Positions 34,260 to 44,571 of a stretch of DNA of 64,000 nucleotides are shown piece after piece; within the stretch, counting starts at the first letter, position 1, and each line of letters opens with the position of its first letter. The translations under genes were made by a program, and so were the position numbers. The stretch lies in the NCBI RefSeq assembly GCF_022818495.1, contig NZ_CP089291.1, forward strand, positions 4,667,501-4,731,500. Reading direction: 5' to 3'. The notes under the pieces were generated by a model. The model was not told the DNA's origin and ran no database searches. It was given only the letters and a program-made list of their open reading frames with translations. This DNA comes from Fodinisporobacter ferrooxydans. GTDB lineage: Bacteria; Bacillota; Bacilli; Tumebacillales; MYW30-H2.

Positions 34260-35681
34260 ATGAGTGCAAACAAAAAACGTACGATGTTTGAAAAAATTTG
34301 GGATGCGCATGTTATCCACCAAGAAGACAACAAGCCTAGTATTTTATATATAGACTTGCATTTAATCCATGAAGTAACATCACCTCAGGCGTTTGACGGT
34401 TTGCGGATGCACAATCGCAAAGTCCGCCGCCCGGATCGTACGTTTGCCACAGTCGATCACAATATCCCGACAACAGATCGTTCCAAACCGGTAGAAGATC
34501 CGATTTCAGCCAAGCAAATGGACACATTGACGCGAAATTGCCAGGAATTTGGCATCACCCTGGCAGATATACACAGCCCGGACCAAGGCATTGTGCATGT
34601 GATTGGGCCAGAATTGGGCCTTACATCACCAGGGAAGACAATCGTCTGCGGTGACAGCCACACATCCACACATGGTGCATTTGGCGCTTTGGCATTCGGA
34701 ATCGGCACAAGCGAAGTCGAACACGTATTGGCTACACAATGCTTGTCACAGGCAAAACCAAAGACGATGGAAGTGCGGGTCAACGGCCCTTTGCAGGCTG
34801 GCGTTACAGCAAAAGATTTGATCCTTGCGATTATTGCAAAATTTGGTACGGACTTTGCTACAGGAACGGTTATCGAATATACAGGTGAAGCAATCCGCAA
34901 TTTGTCCATGGAAGAGCGGATGACCGTTTGCAATATGTCCATTGAAGCAGGCGCCCGTGCCGGCCTGATCGCACCGGATGCAGTAACATTTGAATATTTG
35001 CGCGGCAGACGTTTCGCTCCACAAGGAGAAGCATTCGAACGCGCTGTAGAACAGTGGAAGCAACTCGTGACAGATGAAGGCGCAGATTATGACTTCCGTG
35101 TCGAGATCAATGCCGATGAAATCGCGCCACAAGTTACATGGGGCACAAGTCCTGGCATGGGTGCGAACGTAACGGATGCGGTTCCGAATCCTGCAGACTG
35201 TGAAAACGAAAACGATCGCAAAGCTACACAAAATGCCTTGTCATATATGGGCCTCGAACCTGGAACTCCTTTGGAGGAAGTCAAAATTGACCGTGTATTT
35301 ATCGGCTCATGTACAAATGGACGGATTGAAGATCTGCGCGCCGCAGCTAGCATTGCCAAAGGTTATAAAGTTGCAAGCCATGTGAATGCGATGGTGGTTC
35401 CCGGTTCAAATAAAGTAAAGCAACAGGCAGAAGCGGAAGGATTGGACAAAATCTTTACCGAAGCGGGATTTGAATGGAGAGAGCCTGGCTGCAGCATGTG
35501 TCTCGCCATGAATCCAGACGTATTGCAGCCAGGTGAACGTTGTGCGTCTACATCGAATCGCAATTTTGAAGGACGTCAAGGCCGCGGCGGCCGTACACAT
35601 CTCGTCAGCCCGCAAATGGCTGCTGCTGCCGCTATTAAAGGCCATTTTTATGATGTGCGCAATTGGGTTGTGAATAAGTAA
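34260..35681 (+). CDS. leuC: 3-isopropylmalate dehydratase large subunit
   Basis: The 473-residue aconitase-family subunit carries the [4Fe-4S] cluster for isomerising 2- to 3-isopropylmalate in leucine synthesis. Cluster ligands are visible in GSCTNGR and in [12 protein letters not shown] (two Cys). [20 protein letters not shown] and [20 protein letters not shown] are diagnostic of LeuC. ATG 34260 follows AAGGAG. leuD follows after 87 nt. leuA and leuB are not here, so leuCD is a separate unit. Confidence 0.96.
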   Translation: MSANKKRTMFEKIWDAHVIHQEDNKPSILYIDLHLIHEVTSPQAFDGLRMHNRKVRRPDRTFATVDHNIPTTDRSKPVEDPISAKQMDTLTRNCQEFGITLADIHSPDQGIVHVIGPELGLTSPGKTIVCGDSHTSTHGAFGALAFGIGTSEVEHVLATQCLSQAKPKTMEVRVNGPLQAGVTAKDLILAIIAKFGTDFATGTVIEYTGEAIRNLSMEERMTVCNMSIEAGARAGLIAPDAVTFEYLRGRRFAPQGEAFERAVEQWKQLVTDEGADYDFRVEINADEIAPQVTWGTSPGMGANVTDAVPNPADCENENDRKATQNALSYMGLEPGTPLEEVKIDRVFIGSCTNGRIEDLRAAASIAKGYKVASHVNAMVVPGSNKVKQQAEAEGLDKIFTEAGFEWREPGCSMCLAMNPDVLQPGERCASTSNRNFEGRQGRGGRTHLVSPQMAAAAAIKGHFYDVRNWVVNK

Positions 35682-35768
35682 CGAACGTGAGATTCGTTCT
35701 GCTTTGCAATTGAACACTAGCGTTACGAGTTTAAATTATACTTTACAAGTTTAAAAGGAGAGATATCC

Positions 35769-36365
35769 ATGCAACCATTTACAAGACTAACCGGTATTGT
35801 TGCACCTCTTGACCGGGTGAATGTAGATACAGACGCAATTATCCCGAAACAGTTTTTAAAACGCATCGAACGCACCGGATTTGGACAATTTCTATTTTTT
35901 GATTGGCGCTTTACAGAAAATGGAGAGACAAATCCGGAATTTGAATTAAACAAATCACGCTATCAAGGTTCCAGCATTTTATTGGGACGCAATAACTTTG
36001 GCTGCGGTTCCTCCCGGGAGCATGCGCCTTGGGCATTGCTGGACTACGGATTTCAAGTAGTCATCGCGCCTTCGTTCGCTGATATTTTTTACAACAACTG
36101 TTTTAAAAATGGAATTTTGCCGATAAAACTATCTGAACAGGATTTGGAACTTTTGTTTAAACGTGCATTTGAAAAAGAAGGCTATCAATTGACAGTTGAT
36201 TTGGAACAGTTGTTGATCAGCGATGAAGAAGGACTAAGCATTCCTTTTGAAATCGACCCTTACCGCCGTGAATGCTTGTTGAAGGGATTGGATGATATCG
36301 GAATTACCTTGCAGTATGAAGATGAAATCTCCAAATATGAAAAAGAACATGCCAATGCGTTTTGA
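35769..36365 (+). CDS. leuD: 3-isopropylmalate dehydratase small subunit
   Basis: The 198-residue swivel-domain partner of LeuC begins with [20 protein letters not shown] and contains the substrate-loop motif [16 protein letters not shown], both diagnostic of LeuD. Length is normal. ATG 35769 follows AAGGAG. It is the last gene of the leuCD unit, closed by a strong terminator. Confidence 0.96.
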   Translation: MQPFTRLTGIVAPLDRVNVDTDAIIPKQFLKRIERTGFGQFLFFDWRFTENGETNPEFELNKSRYQGSSILLGRNNFGCGSSREHAPWALLDYGFQVVIAPSFADIFYNNCFKNGILPIKLSEQDLELLFKRAFEKEGYQLTVDLEQLLISDEEGLSIPFEIDPYRRECLLKGLDDIGITLQYEDEISKYEKEHANAF

Positions 36366-36382
36366 CTTAATCAAATCTCTCG

Positions 36383-36412
36383 GCCGCTTTTGTTAAGAAA
36401 GCGGCTTTTTTT
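36383..36412 (+). terminator. Intrinsic terminator of leuCD
   Basis: GCCGCTTT (36383-36390) and AAAGCGGC (36398-36405) with a 7-nt loop, then seven T. Confidence 0.93.
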
Positions 36413-36503
36413 ATTGGTACTTGATAAAAATTTCATGTACTATTGATTTAGTAGGGATTTTCAAAAATAAATGGAATCAGTTAAGCTATCCAGGGAGGTA
36501 CAA

Positions 36504-37175
36504 ATGATGGATTGGTTGCGGCAAATGTCCATTTTTTCTGACCTGTCAGATCAGGAATTAGATAAAATAGCAAATATTGTCCATGCTCGCAAATTCCCGC
36601 GCGATACTTTTGTTTTTCATGAAGGCGATGAACGGGAAGCTGTTTATTTTGTTCGCTCCGGTATTGTCAAAGTCTCAAAACTTGATGAAGATGGGAGGGA
36701 GCAAATCGTTTCTTTTCTTCAGTCTGGTGATATGTTTCCACATGTAGGATTTTTTGACGACGCTCCTTATCCGGGGACCGCTCAGACAATTGAAGCAAGT
36801 GAGTTGGCGGCAATTCCTATTCGGGAATTTGAGCACCTTTTGTTGCAACAACCGAAAATTTTCTTAAAAGTCACTCGCGTGCTTGGCAGAAAGATTTTAG
36901 AACTTCAGCAAAAACTGCAGGATGTAACCATTCAAAATGCGTATGACCGGATTGTTCATGCATTGTTGCATCTCTGTAAACAAAATGGCCTAAAAGTGGA
37001 AAACGGCTTTGTATTATCCTTTCGCCTGACAAACCGGGAGTTGGCAAATATGATCGGAACATCCAGGGAAACGGTCAATCGCGTTTTAAATGACCTGCGC
37101 AAACAAGGTTCTGTAGACTTTGTCACAGAAGGAATCTGGGTCTCCGATCAGTTGATAAAAAACCAGGATTATTAA
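36504..37175 (+). CDS. Crp/Fnr-family transcriptional regulator
   Basis: The 223-residue protein has an N-terminal cyclic-nucleotide-binding-like beta roll (about 10-120) and a C-terminal winged helix with recognition sequence TNRELANMIGTSRETVNRVL (about 170-189). There is no N-terminal Cys cluster, so it is not an oxygen-sensing Fnr, and the PSS-type cAMP pocket residues are not obvious. ATG 36504 follows GGGAGG by 6 nt. Monocistronic, convergent with pgi across a shared terminator. The effector is unknown. Confidence 0.85.
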   Translation: MMDWLRQMSIFSDLSDQELDKIANIVHARKFPRDTFVFHEGDEREAVYFVRSGIVKVSKLDEDGREQIVSFLQSGDMFPHVGFFDDAPYPGTAQTIEASELAAIPIREFEHLLLQQPKIFLKVTRVLGRKILELQQKLQDVTIQNAYDRIVHALLHLCKQNGLKVENGFVLSFRLTNRELANMIGTSRETVNRVLNDLRKQGSVDFVTEGIWVSDQLIKNQDY

Positions 37176-37206
37176 TTGTTCTTTCGGTATACTTTCCGAT
37201 ATGTTG

Positions 37207-37250
37207 AAAAAGCCTTTCCAATGTACGCCGAATACGCTGGAAAGGCTTTT
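37207..37250. terminator. Bidirectional terminator between the Crp-family gene and pgi
   Basis: AAAAAGCCTTTCCA (37207-37220) and TGGAAAGGCTTTT (37238-37250) form a 13-bp stem with T-runs on both strands. Confidence 0.88.
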
Positions 37251-37317
37251 GTTCCCTGCTTTTATTCCATTCCTTACTTTTACTTCATTATTTACTTTTA
37301 CTCCATTTGATCGTTGA

Positions 37318-38670
37318 TTATTGCAGCCGTTGTTCCAATTTGACCTTTTCTTCTTCATACCCCGGTTTCCCAAGAAGAGCGAACATATTCTTCTTGTATG
37401 CTTCCACGCCAGGCTGATCAAATGCATTCACACCAAGCAAATATCCGCTGATCGCACATGCTTTTTCGAAGAAATAAACGAGTTGTCCAAAATAATACGG
37501 CGAGATCTCGGGAACACGGATGATAAAATTCGGTACGCCACCGTCCGTATGCGCCAATAACGTTCCTTCAAACGCTTTTTTATTTACATAATCCATAGTC
37601 TTCCCTGCCAAAAAATTCAAACCATCCAAATTTGCAGGATCTTTCTCGATCGTGATGTCTGTCTTCGGTTGCTCGATATATACAACCGTTTCAAACAAGA
37701 TTCGCATGCCTTCCTGTACGTATTGTCCCATCGAATGCAAATCTGTTGTAAAATCGACAGCTGCCGGATAGATCCCTTTATGATCTTTCCCTTCACTTTC
37801 TCCGAACAATTGTTTCCACCATTCCGAGAAAAAATGTAGAGAAGGTTCGTAGTTGACCAATAATTCGATCGTTTTCCCTTTTCGATACAATGCGTTTCGT
37901 GCTGCCGCATATTGATAGCACGGATTTTTTACAATATCTTTCTCCCCAAATGCTGTAACTGCATCTACAGCCCCTTGCATCATTTGTTGAATATCGACTC
38001 CGCTTGCAGCAATCGGCAGCAATCCCACAGCTGTCAAAACGGAATAGCGGCCCCCGACATCATCCGGGATGACGAATGATTCGTAACCTTCTTCTGTGGC
38101 CAATTGTTTCAATGCGCCGCGAGCTTGGTCTGTCGTCGCATAGATTCGCTTCCGTGCTTCTTCCTTGCCATATTTTTTCTCCATGTAATCGCGGAAAATA
38201 CGGAATGCAATGGCTGGCTCTGTCGTGGTTCCAGATTTGGAGATCACATTCACAGATATGTCCTTGCCTTCCAGCACATCCATTAATTGTGTCAGATAGA
38301 CGGGACTGATGTTATTGCCCACAAAATAAATTTCCGGCGCGTTACGTTGTGACTTGCTCAATACATTAGAAAAAGAATGTGTGAGCATTTCGATCGCCGC
38401 CCTTGCTCCCAGATACGACCCACCGATGCCAATCACAACAAGTGCGTCTGAATCGGATCGGATTTTCTCAGCAGCTGCAAGAATGCGCGAAAATTCTTCA
38501 CGGTCGTACTGTTCCGGCAATTCAACCCAGCCAAGAAAGTCATTTCCGGGTCCTGTTTTTGAATGGATCAAATCATGTGCCAAGGCAACTGCCGGCTGAA
38601 GATTGCTAAATTCCTGTTCACTCAAAAACGCTCCTGCTTTTGAATAATCAAATGTTAGTGGCTTCATCAA
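37318..38670 (-). CDS. pgi: Glucose-6-phosphate isomerase
   Basis: The 450-residue enzyme interconverts glucose-6-P and fructose-6-P. Family signatures are visible: [50 protein letters not shown] and the C-terminal [17 protein letters not shown]. The size fits the shorter Bacilli-type Pgi. The start is TTG 38670 or ATG 38667 (TTG-ATG adjacent), both 12-15 nt after AAGGAG. It lies downstream of the ManA-like gene on the same strand, 158 nt apart. Confidence 0.95.
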   Translation of the reverse strand: MMKPLTFDYSKAGAFLSEQEFSNLQPAVALAHDLIHSKTGPGNDFLGWVELPEQYDREEFSRILAAAEKIRSDSDALVVIGIGGSYLGARAAIEMLTHSFSNVLSKSQRNAPEIYFVGNNISPVYLTQLMDVLEGKDISVNVISKSGTTTEPAIAFRIFRDYMEKKYGKEEARKRIYATTDQARGALKQLATEEGYESFVIPDDVGGRYSVLTAVGLLPIAASGVDIQQMMQGAVDAVTAFGEKDIVKNPCYQYAAARNALYRKGKTIELLVNYEPSLHFFSEWWKQLFGESEGKDHKGIYPAAVDFTTDLHSMGQYVQEGMRILFETVVYIEQPKTDITIEKDPANLDGLNFLAGKTMDYVNKKAFEGTLLAHTDGGVPNFIIRVPEISPYYFGQLVYFFEKACAISGYLLGVNAFDQPGVEAYKKNMFALLGKPGYEEEKVKLEQRLQ

Positions 38671-38828
38671 GTTCTATGTTCTCTCCTTTTCCATATGAAT
38701 TGCTCCTATATTCTATATCGAACGGTATGCTGAAAGTATACATAATTTTCATTTGAATTACCAATACAGGCAAGGGATTCCGGTATATATAGACAGGGAT
38801 TTCCGATGCATCAAATTGCCAACATGGA

Positions 38829-39797
38829 TTATCGTGGCAAATAAACCATGAAAACAGACAATTGCCCACGTAGCTCAAATTCTCCCAAAGAAGCAGGCAA
38901 TAAAAATACCTTTCCTCTCGTCAAAAGAATTGTGTTATTCGCTGCAATCAATTCCCCTGCTCCATCTATTACAAATCCAAAGCGAAATTTCCGTTCTGTA
39001 GACGTCTGGATGGAATCGTGAATCTCCCATTTTTCCACGATAAAATAATCGCTTGATACAAATCGGGTCAGATGTGTATTCCCTTGCTTCCATTTGTATG
39101 GCTGCACATCCGGCAAACGGGATGGATAATTGATTTGCTTCAAGACATCTTCGAATTCGATTGTGTAATCGGTCGCATCGATGTCTTCACGATTTTGATT
39201 GCCGGTATTGGGCTCATGCAAGCGGAAAGAAGCAGCATCGCTTTGCTGCACTTCCAAAGCGACTATTCCTTTCCCCAAACCGTGCACCATGCCGCTTGGA
39301 ATATAAAAAAAATCTCCCGGATGTACTTGCTTTCGCATGAATAATTGTTCCCATTCGGCTTGTTGGATCATTCCCCGGAATTCACTTTTGGATTGTGCCG
39401 TATGTCCATAATAGACGGAAGCCCCTTGATCAGCTTCAAGAATATACCAAAATTTCGTATTGATCTGAGATGAATCTGTCAATCCGGACTGCTTGCGGTC
39501 ATTGAAATGAACAAAGACAGGTTGATTTTGACCGGTGTCGAGAATTTTGATAACCAAAGGAAAGGAACGGCTTTTCTCAAAGCCAAACCATTCGGATGTC
39601 ATTGACTGAATATCCGTCAGATCCTTGCCAGCCAGCATACCGTTTAAAATCATGGAGTGAATATCTTTGCAAGCGGATAATAGCCATGCTTCCCCTACCG
39701 GTTCTTGCCCGGCAAAAGAAAATAGCGATTGTAGATGAAATCCTCCCCATGGCTGATTGATAAATACAGGTTGCAAAATAATAGGATATGGCTGCAT
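38829..39797 (-). CDS. manA: Class I mannose-6-phosphate isomerase-like protein with altered metal site
   Basis: The 322-residue cupin-type protein aligns along the class I phosphomannose isomerase family: QPVFINQPWGG at the start, FPLVIKILDTGQNQPVFVHFND, FYIPSGMVHGLGKGIVALEVQQ and a C-terminal cupin. Two zinc ligands are changed. The usual SVQVHP reads PVFVHF (Gln to Phe), and the usual KTEMW reads NTKFW (Glu to Lys). The two His remain. It may be inactive as an isomerase or regulatory. ATG 39797 follows GGGGGA. It precedes pgi, consistent with hexose-phosphate metabolism. Confidence 0.8.
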   Translation of the reverse strand: MQPYPIILQPVFINQPWGGFHLQSLFSFAGQEPVGEAWLLSACKDIHSMILNGMLAGKDLTDIQSMTSEWFGFEKSRSFPLVIKILDTGQNQPVFVHFNDRKQSGLTDSSQINTKFWYILEADQGASVYYGHTAQSKSEFRGMIQQAEWEQLFMRKQVHPGDFFYIPSGMVHGLGKGIVALEVQQSDAASFRLHEPNTGNQNREDIDATDYTIEFEDVLKQINYPSRLPDVQPYKWKQGNTHLTRFVSSDYFIVEKWEIHDSIQTSTERKFRFGFVIDGAGELIAANNTILLTRGKVFLLPASLGEFELRGQLSVFMVYLPR

Positions 39798-39829
39798 CCT
39801 AAGTCCCCCATGCAAATGAACTCTCTAGT

Positions 39830-39894
39830 AGAGGATTTCAAAAAGTAGTCAAAATTCCACGGTGGATTGCTTAACCACTTTTTGAACACGCACT
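39830..39894. mobile_element. MITE-like element, internally deleted copy
   Basis: About 65 bp with the same ends as the 29036-29192 copy (left AGAGGATTTCAAAAAGTAGT, right the complement of CCACTTTTTGAACACGCACT) but lacking its middle 90 bp. It sits between the yhaN end and the manA start. Confidence 0.8.
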
Positions 39895-39907
39895 AGTAAT
39901 AAGAATT

Positions 39908-42900
39908 TTATTTTTCTATGGTAAATTCCTGCTTCTGCGGGAAAAATTCAGTATAATGACTTGGCTGAATGTTTGCCTGCAAAGATTCTGCCACATACGG
40001 GTGGCAAGTCAAAAACAGGATTTGATGCTGTTGCGCCATTCTATCCAACACTTGAATTGTGGTTTGCAGTCGCATCGGATCAAAATTCACAAAAATATCA
40101 TCCAAAATAATAGGTGCCTCCATGCCTTTTTGGTACAGTTCATCGATCAAGGCAAAGCGCAGGGACAGATACAGTTGTTCTGCAGTACCGCGGCTTAATG
40201 ACGATGTTGACAATGCGATCGTCTGGCTTTGGATCGCCAGAATGTCGGGTGCACCAATGCGTGTCCTTACTTGTTGATAACGGTTGTTTGTGATATCTCC
40301 AAACATCCGTGATGCTTTTTGCAATACGGCTGGCTGCCGATCCTGTTCATATTTTTGTCGCGCCAACTCCAACAGTTTCTGTGTCAGCGTATAGACAGAC
40401 CATTCCCTTGCCAAATCATTCAATTGCGCATCGATTTGTTGCATTTGCTGCTGCAACCGGGAACGCTCGGAATCGATTTCCAGCCGTTCGATTTCACTTT
40501 CCAACCTCCCTTGCAGACGGCTGCACTCCGCAAGTTCCTCTTGGATTTGTTCCAATTCCCTTTCCAGCTCCTGAAGCAAATGCAGCCAGGAACTGCTGTC
40601 CTGCTCCAGGATTTGCGGCAACTGCTGCTCATACTTGTGTCGCGATCCTGAGATTGCTTCACATTTTAAATACAGCATATGCAGTTGTTCTTCTAATTGA
40701 CGTTTTTTCTCTGTATTTTCATAACTGTCGGCAATTTGTCCGGGTTCTGAAAATCCATGTTTCTTAAGCCAGCCATTCATTTCTTGCAAATGATGCTGCA
40801 GTTCCTGCCAGATCTGTACTCGTTGATTGTTCAATGTCTGACAGGAATACTCCAACTCTTGCTTTTGTACACAAGCTGCGTGATTCCGTTTTGCCTGATT
40901 GTATAAATCCTGCAGACGGTGCAGCGGATCTTTTGGATAGACGATGTCCGGATGCTCTTCTTTCTGGAATTGTTGCTGCAAGTCTATGATTTTTTGTATA
41001 AACTGCCGGATTTGCGACTCATATTGCAGCTTCTGTTTGCTGCGATTTTCAAATTCCCGCAAATTTTCTTTCCCTCGTTCCACCAATTGCAAATATTGCA
41101 AAACACTTGCGGGTGACAGCCGATGTGCAATGCCCTGTGTCGTAAGCCATACATGCCATGCATGCTCCCATTGATGCAAACTCTCTTGCAACTGTTTTTG
41201 TTTTTGTACTTCCTCCAATAAGCGCCTTTCATTTTTCTCTTGTTTGCGCAAACAGTCTTGTCTTTGGGCCACTAAAATCAGCAACCGTTCCACCTGCGTA
41301 CGTTTTTGCAAAAGAAATTGCACAAAGCGCTGAAACGCTTCCTGTGACGAATCGACACTCCCAACTCGCAATCCATCCAAGTCGATTCGAATCTCTTCGG
41401 CAAGTACCCGAATTTTTTGCATCAAGGGATCCAATTGGCGGGCAAGCTGTTCTATATTTTCCTGCACATTTGCCAGCGATTGCCCGATTGACCGGGCTTC
41501 CCTGTTGTTCCCTTTGTAATTGCTTCCATTCCGGCCTTGCTGCTCCTTTACGACCTGCAACGTGAATCCGGCAAACAGGAGTACACAAATGGCCCCTGCA
41601 AACAAACCGATACGCAGCGCTGGCCATGCCACACCTGCTGCCAAAAGTATCGTTACGATCAGAACAACCCCTGTAAAAAACAAGCGGGTTCCTTTTTCCT
41701 GCCCGGAAGATTTGCGTTCCGAGCGAAGTGATTGAATTGGGCTTTCCTGCTGTTTCCATTGGGATTCCTGCTGCTCAAACCATTTTTTCTGTGCCAACAT
41801 GGGCTGCAATTCCATTGCGAGATCTTGCAATTGCTGAATCGTATTCTGCAGTTGTAAAAGTTGATCCGGTTCGGCATGAAAGTTTGCCGCAATTTCCTGA
41901 ATGGCTGAAGCAAGGTCTTTCATGTCTTCTTCCAGCAATATTCGTTCTTTTTGCAATTGCCCGACTTGTGAAGTTTGAAAGGCCAGCTGCTCCGTGATTT
42001 GGGAACGATCCGCTTCAAATTTCCTCACTTCTTCATATGTAACAAACGTTGTTGAAATACTGAAAACGCCATTCGCGTTCGAGTTGACACCAAGTTGCGC
42101 CAGAATTCCATCCTGTTTGATTTTTATATGCTCCAATTCCGTTGACAGCTTTTCGATTTGATTGACCCATTCCATATATACGTGTCTTTCCTGATGCAAT
42201 TCAACAATCGTATTCCAATCTTCTTCCAAGTCGGGATCGAAATGGATCCCGTTGGTTTCTTCTTCCAATATTCGATATTGCCTTTCATACTCTTGCATCT
42301 TCTCTTCCAGGCCATTCAGTCGCTCTTGCCATTTGTCCCACTGATGATACATGTCCCTTGTACAAACAGGCAGATGTTGCAAACCAAGAAGCCTTTGCTG
42401 AATCGGATGAATCTCTTCCCATAATTGCCGCAGTTGTGCAAATACATTTGCCTGGTTTCGTCGCTGCTCCAACTTCTGTTTTGCCGTTCTCCATTGTTCC
42501 ATTTTGCCATGGACTTCTGCGAGCTCTTGACGAAGTTTTTCATACTGTTCCGGGATCGTTGACAATTGTTGCATGGATTTTCGCAATTCCTGCTTTTCTT
42601 TTACAAGTTTGGTCAGCGGCTGATCCTGTCCCCGTTTTCGATAGAGGGAAAGTTTCCTGTTTTCCAGTTTCTTTTCAATCTCAATCGGCGAGACGGCGCC
42701 AAGCCCCATTCCGGCGCTGTGAATTCGCCCTTGGATATCTTCTTTTGACAAGGATTGAAAATCTTCCAATTCACTTAGTCCGAATGCGTAGATCGATTGA
42801 TATACTTGCGGGGACAAATGTTTCTGAAACTCTTGCATATATCGCTCTTCCGTGTAGATCCGGCCGGAGTCATCCGTAATCTTAAGATCTCCCCGCAAAG

Positions 42901-43186
42901 CCCGCCCCTGAAACACGCGTTCGATTTGCAACGTTTGCGAATGCTTGCCGTTCTCGCCGATTTGACAAATGATTTTCCCGCCAAATTTTCCGCCGTCCAT
43001 CGGTTCATAGCGGCTTTTCGTCTTCGATGAGTCAAATCCGAACAAGATGGCGCGAATACAGGCAAGTAGCGTCGTCTTGCCCGATTCATTCGGGCCGTAT
43101 ATGATATGGAGTCCCTGTGGGGAAACGTCGATTGTCATTTGTTTTAACTGTCCGAACCCATATATGTGCAAATGTTTGATTCGCAA
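39908..43186 (-). CDS. yhaN: YhaN-like SbcC/Rad50-type ATPase with central membrane segment
   Basis: The 1092-residue SMC-like ATPase has an N-terminal Walker A (YGPNESGKTT, 30-39). Long coiled coils cover about 180-480 and 560-960. Two adjacent hydrophobic stretches (about 500-545) look like a membrane hairpin, as in Bacillus YhaN. The C-terminal lobe has the ABC-type signature region (STSSLSRGTAEQLYLSLRFA) and Walker B (PIILDDIFVNFDP). With YhaO it should form an Mre11-Rad50-like DNA-end processing complex. The start is TTG 43186, 6 nt after the yhaO stop, indicating coupling. Confidence 0.85.
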   Translation of the reverse strand: MRIKHLHIYGFGQLKQMTIDVSPQGLHIIYGPNESGKTTLLACIRAILFGFDSSKTKSRYEPMDGGKFGGKIICQIGENGKHSQTLQIERVFQGRALRGDLKITDDSGRIYTEERYMQEFQKHLSPQVYQSIYAFGLSELEDFQSLSKEDIQGRIHSAGMGLGAVSPIEIEKKLENRKLSLYRKRGQDQPLTKLVKEKQELRKSMQQLSTIPEQYEKLRQELAEVHGKMEQWRTAKQKLEQRRNQANVFAQLRQLWEEIHPIQQRLLGLQHLPVCTRDMYHQWDKWQERLNGLEEKMQEYERQYRILEEETNGIHFDPDLEEDWNTIVELHQERHVYMEWVNQIEKLSTELEHIKIKQDGILAQLGVNSNANGVFSISTTFVTYEEVRKFEADRSQITEQLAFQTSQVGQLQKERILLEEDMKDLASAIQEIAANFHAEPDQLLQLQNTIQQLQDLAMELQPMLAQKKWFEQQESQWKQQESPIQSLRSERKSSGQEKGTRLFFTGVVLIVTILLAAGVAWPALRIGLFAGAICVLLFAGFTLQVVKEQQGRNGSNYKGNNREARSIGQSLANVQENIEQLARQLDPLMQKIRVLAEEIRIDLDGLRVGSVDSSQEAFQRFVQFLLQKRTQVERLLILVAQRQDCLRKQEKNERRLLEEVQKQKQLQESLHQWEHAWHVWLTTQGIAHRLSPASVLQYLQLVERGKENLREFENRSKQKLQYESQIRQFIQKIIDLQQQFQKEEHPDIVYPKDPLHRLQDLYNQAKRNHAACVQKQELEYSCQTLNNQRVQIWQELQHHLQEMNGWLKKHGFSEPGQIADSYENTEKKRQLEEQLHMLYLKCEAISGSRHKYEQQLPQILEQDSSSWLHLLQELERELEQIQEELAECSRLQGRLESEIERLEIDSERSRLQQQMQQIDAQLNDLAREWSVYTLTQKLLELARQKYEQDRQPAVLQKASRMFGDITNNRYQQVRTRIGAPDILAIQSQTIALSTSSLSRGTAEQLYLSLRFALIDELYQKGMEAPIILDDIFVNFDPMRLQTTIQVLDRMAQQHQILFLTCHPYVAESLQANIQPSHYTEFFPQKQEFTIEK

Positions 43187-43192
43187 CGCTAT

Positions 43193-44443
43193 TCACTCCA
43201 CTTCCAACAACATTTGCAATCCTAACTGGCCGGCCTTCCGCAGCAAGAGTCGAAAATCTTCCTCAGAAAGATTCGGCAACGGTTTTCCTCTTCCATAAAA
43301 CTCTTGCAAGCTTCGCTGCAAGTCATCCCGTATCGCAGGTGATTCCATACACGTTTCGGCGATTGTCAAAAAATCTCCAATAAAATTCGGCTGTTGACGC
43401 AAAAGCTCCAAATCATAATTAGGCGCTGTCTGTTCTTCTAACGATTCAATCCAGAAATTCCCGCAGGAATTCGAAAGGATTGTCTGCAATGCATCCTGTA
43501 CCTGACGAAGATTTTCCCGATCCTGTAAATACGCATGCAAGGAAGTCGCTCCATGTACCGTCATTCGCACGATTCCTGTATTCGCATGGGATTCTGCAAC
43601 ACCCGCCACGTGTTCCGCCAAACGATCCACCATCTCTTCCACCCTGTCGCAACCGGTAAGATCCACTTGCAGCATGAACCATCTGATTTGATCTGTCGGC
43701 AAAAACGTCAACTCAGAAACTCCCGTTTCCTTTACATCGACCAAATAACAGCCGCGGGCGCCTGCTTCGCGGATATGTCTGCCTTGCGGATTGCCCGGAT
43801 AAAGGATCACGGGATTCTGATCGTTGAGAATACGCGGTATATGAATATGTCCAAGCCCCCAAAAATCAAATCCCGCCGCTGTCAGTTCTTCTACTGTCGT
43901 CGGCGCGTAATTTTCGTGCTGCTCATCACTGCCCACATTTGTATGGAGGAGTCCGATTGCATAGGGTGCCTGTGTATCTCTTTGAAATTTTTTTGCGTAG
44001 TTTTCCGATACCGCTTGAGCAGGATAACTGATTCCATAGATACGGGCAAGTTCTTTGCCGTTTCGATAGACGCTTTGGCTGTCCACTTTTCCCGCCGGAA
44101 ATACGTATACGTTGTCCGGCCATTCCATGCGAATATATTTGCCGCCGAGATGATCGTGATTGCCATGAATGATATAGATATGTATACCTTTCTTTTGCAG
44201 GCGCTTGGCCTGCTCGCGAAAGTGCACTTGTGCCCGCAAGCTTCTTTCCGGCTGATCAAACAGATCTCCGGCAATCGTTAAAAAATCCACTTCACGTTCC
44301 ATACAGGCGTCGACAATCCGCTCGAAAGCATGAAACGTCGCATCCTGCAAGTCTGTCTGCAAATCAGGCCCAATCCGTTTCATACCCTTGCACGGGCTGT
44401 CCAAATGCAGATCAGCCGTATGAATAAAGCGAAACGGTTCCAT
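43193..44443 (-). CDS. yhaO: YhaO-like SbcD/Mre11-type metallophosphoesterase
   Basis: The 416-residue nuclease partner of YhaN has calcineurin-type metal motifs in order: FIHTADLHLDSP (D-x-H), IAGDLFDQ (GD), IIHGNHDH (GNHD) and FWGLGHIHIP (GHxH), all within the first 230 residues. A capping and partner-binding domain follows. ATG 44443 lies behind GGGGAG. A 13-bp minisatellite separates it from the upstream addA stop. Part of the addB-addA-yhaO-yhaN operon. Confidence 0.9.
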   Translation of the reverse strand: MEPFRFIHTADLHLDSPCKGMKRIGPDLQTDLQDATFHAFERIVDACMEREVDFLTIAGDLFDQPERSLRAQVHFREQAKRLQKKGIHIYIIHGNHDHLGGKYIRMEWPDNVYVFPAGKVDSQSVYRNGKELARIYGISYPAQAVSENYAKKFQRDTQAPYAIGLLHTNVGSDEQHENYAPTTVEELTAAGFDFWGLGHIHIPRILNDQNPVILYPGNPQGRHIREAGARGCYLVDVKETGVSELTFLPTDQIRWFMLQVDLTGCDRVEEMVDRLAEHVAGVAESHANTGIVRMTVHGATSLHAYLQDRENLRQVQDALQTILSNSCGNFWIESLEEQTAPNYDLELLRQQPNFIGDFLTIAETCMESPAIRDDLQRSLQEFYGRGKPLPNLSEEDFRLLLRKAGQLGLQMLLEVE

Positions 44444-44465
44444 CTTCCACTCCCCTTCCGCAACC

Positions 44466-44556
44466 AATCTCATGTGTCAATCTCATGTGTCAATCTCATG
44501 TGTCAATCTCATGTATCAATCTCATGTATCAATCTCATGTGTCAATCTCATGGATC
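44466..44556. repeat. Minisatellite: seven 13-bp units
   Basis: AATCTCATGTGTC is repeated seven times head to tail; units 4 and 5 read ...GTATC and unit 7 ...GGATC. It fills the short gap between addA and yhaO. Slippage could change copy number and the addA-yhaO spacing. Confidence 0.95.
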
Positions 44557-44571
44557 GATCCTATACACGAA

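Noticed and set aside
44466-44556. CRISPR-like array
   Set aside because: The units are directly adjacent 13-mers without spacers; no cas genes are in the window.
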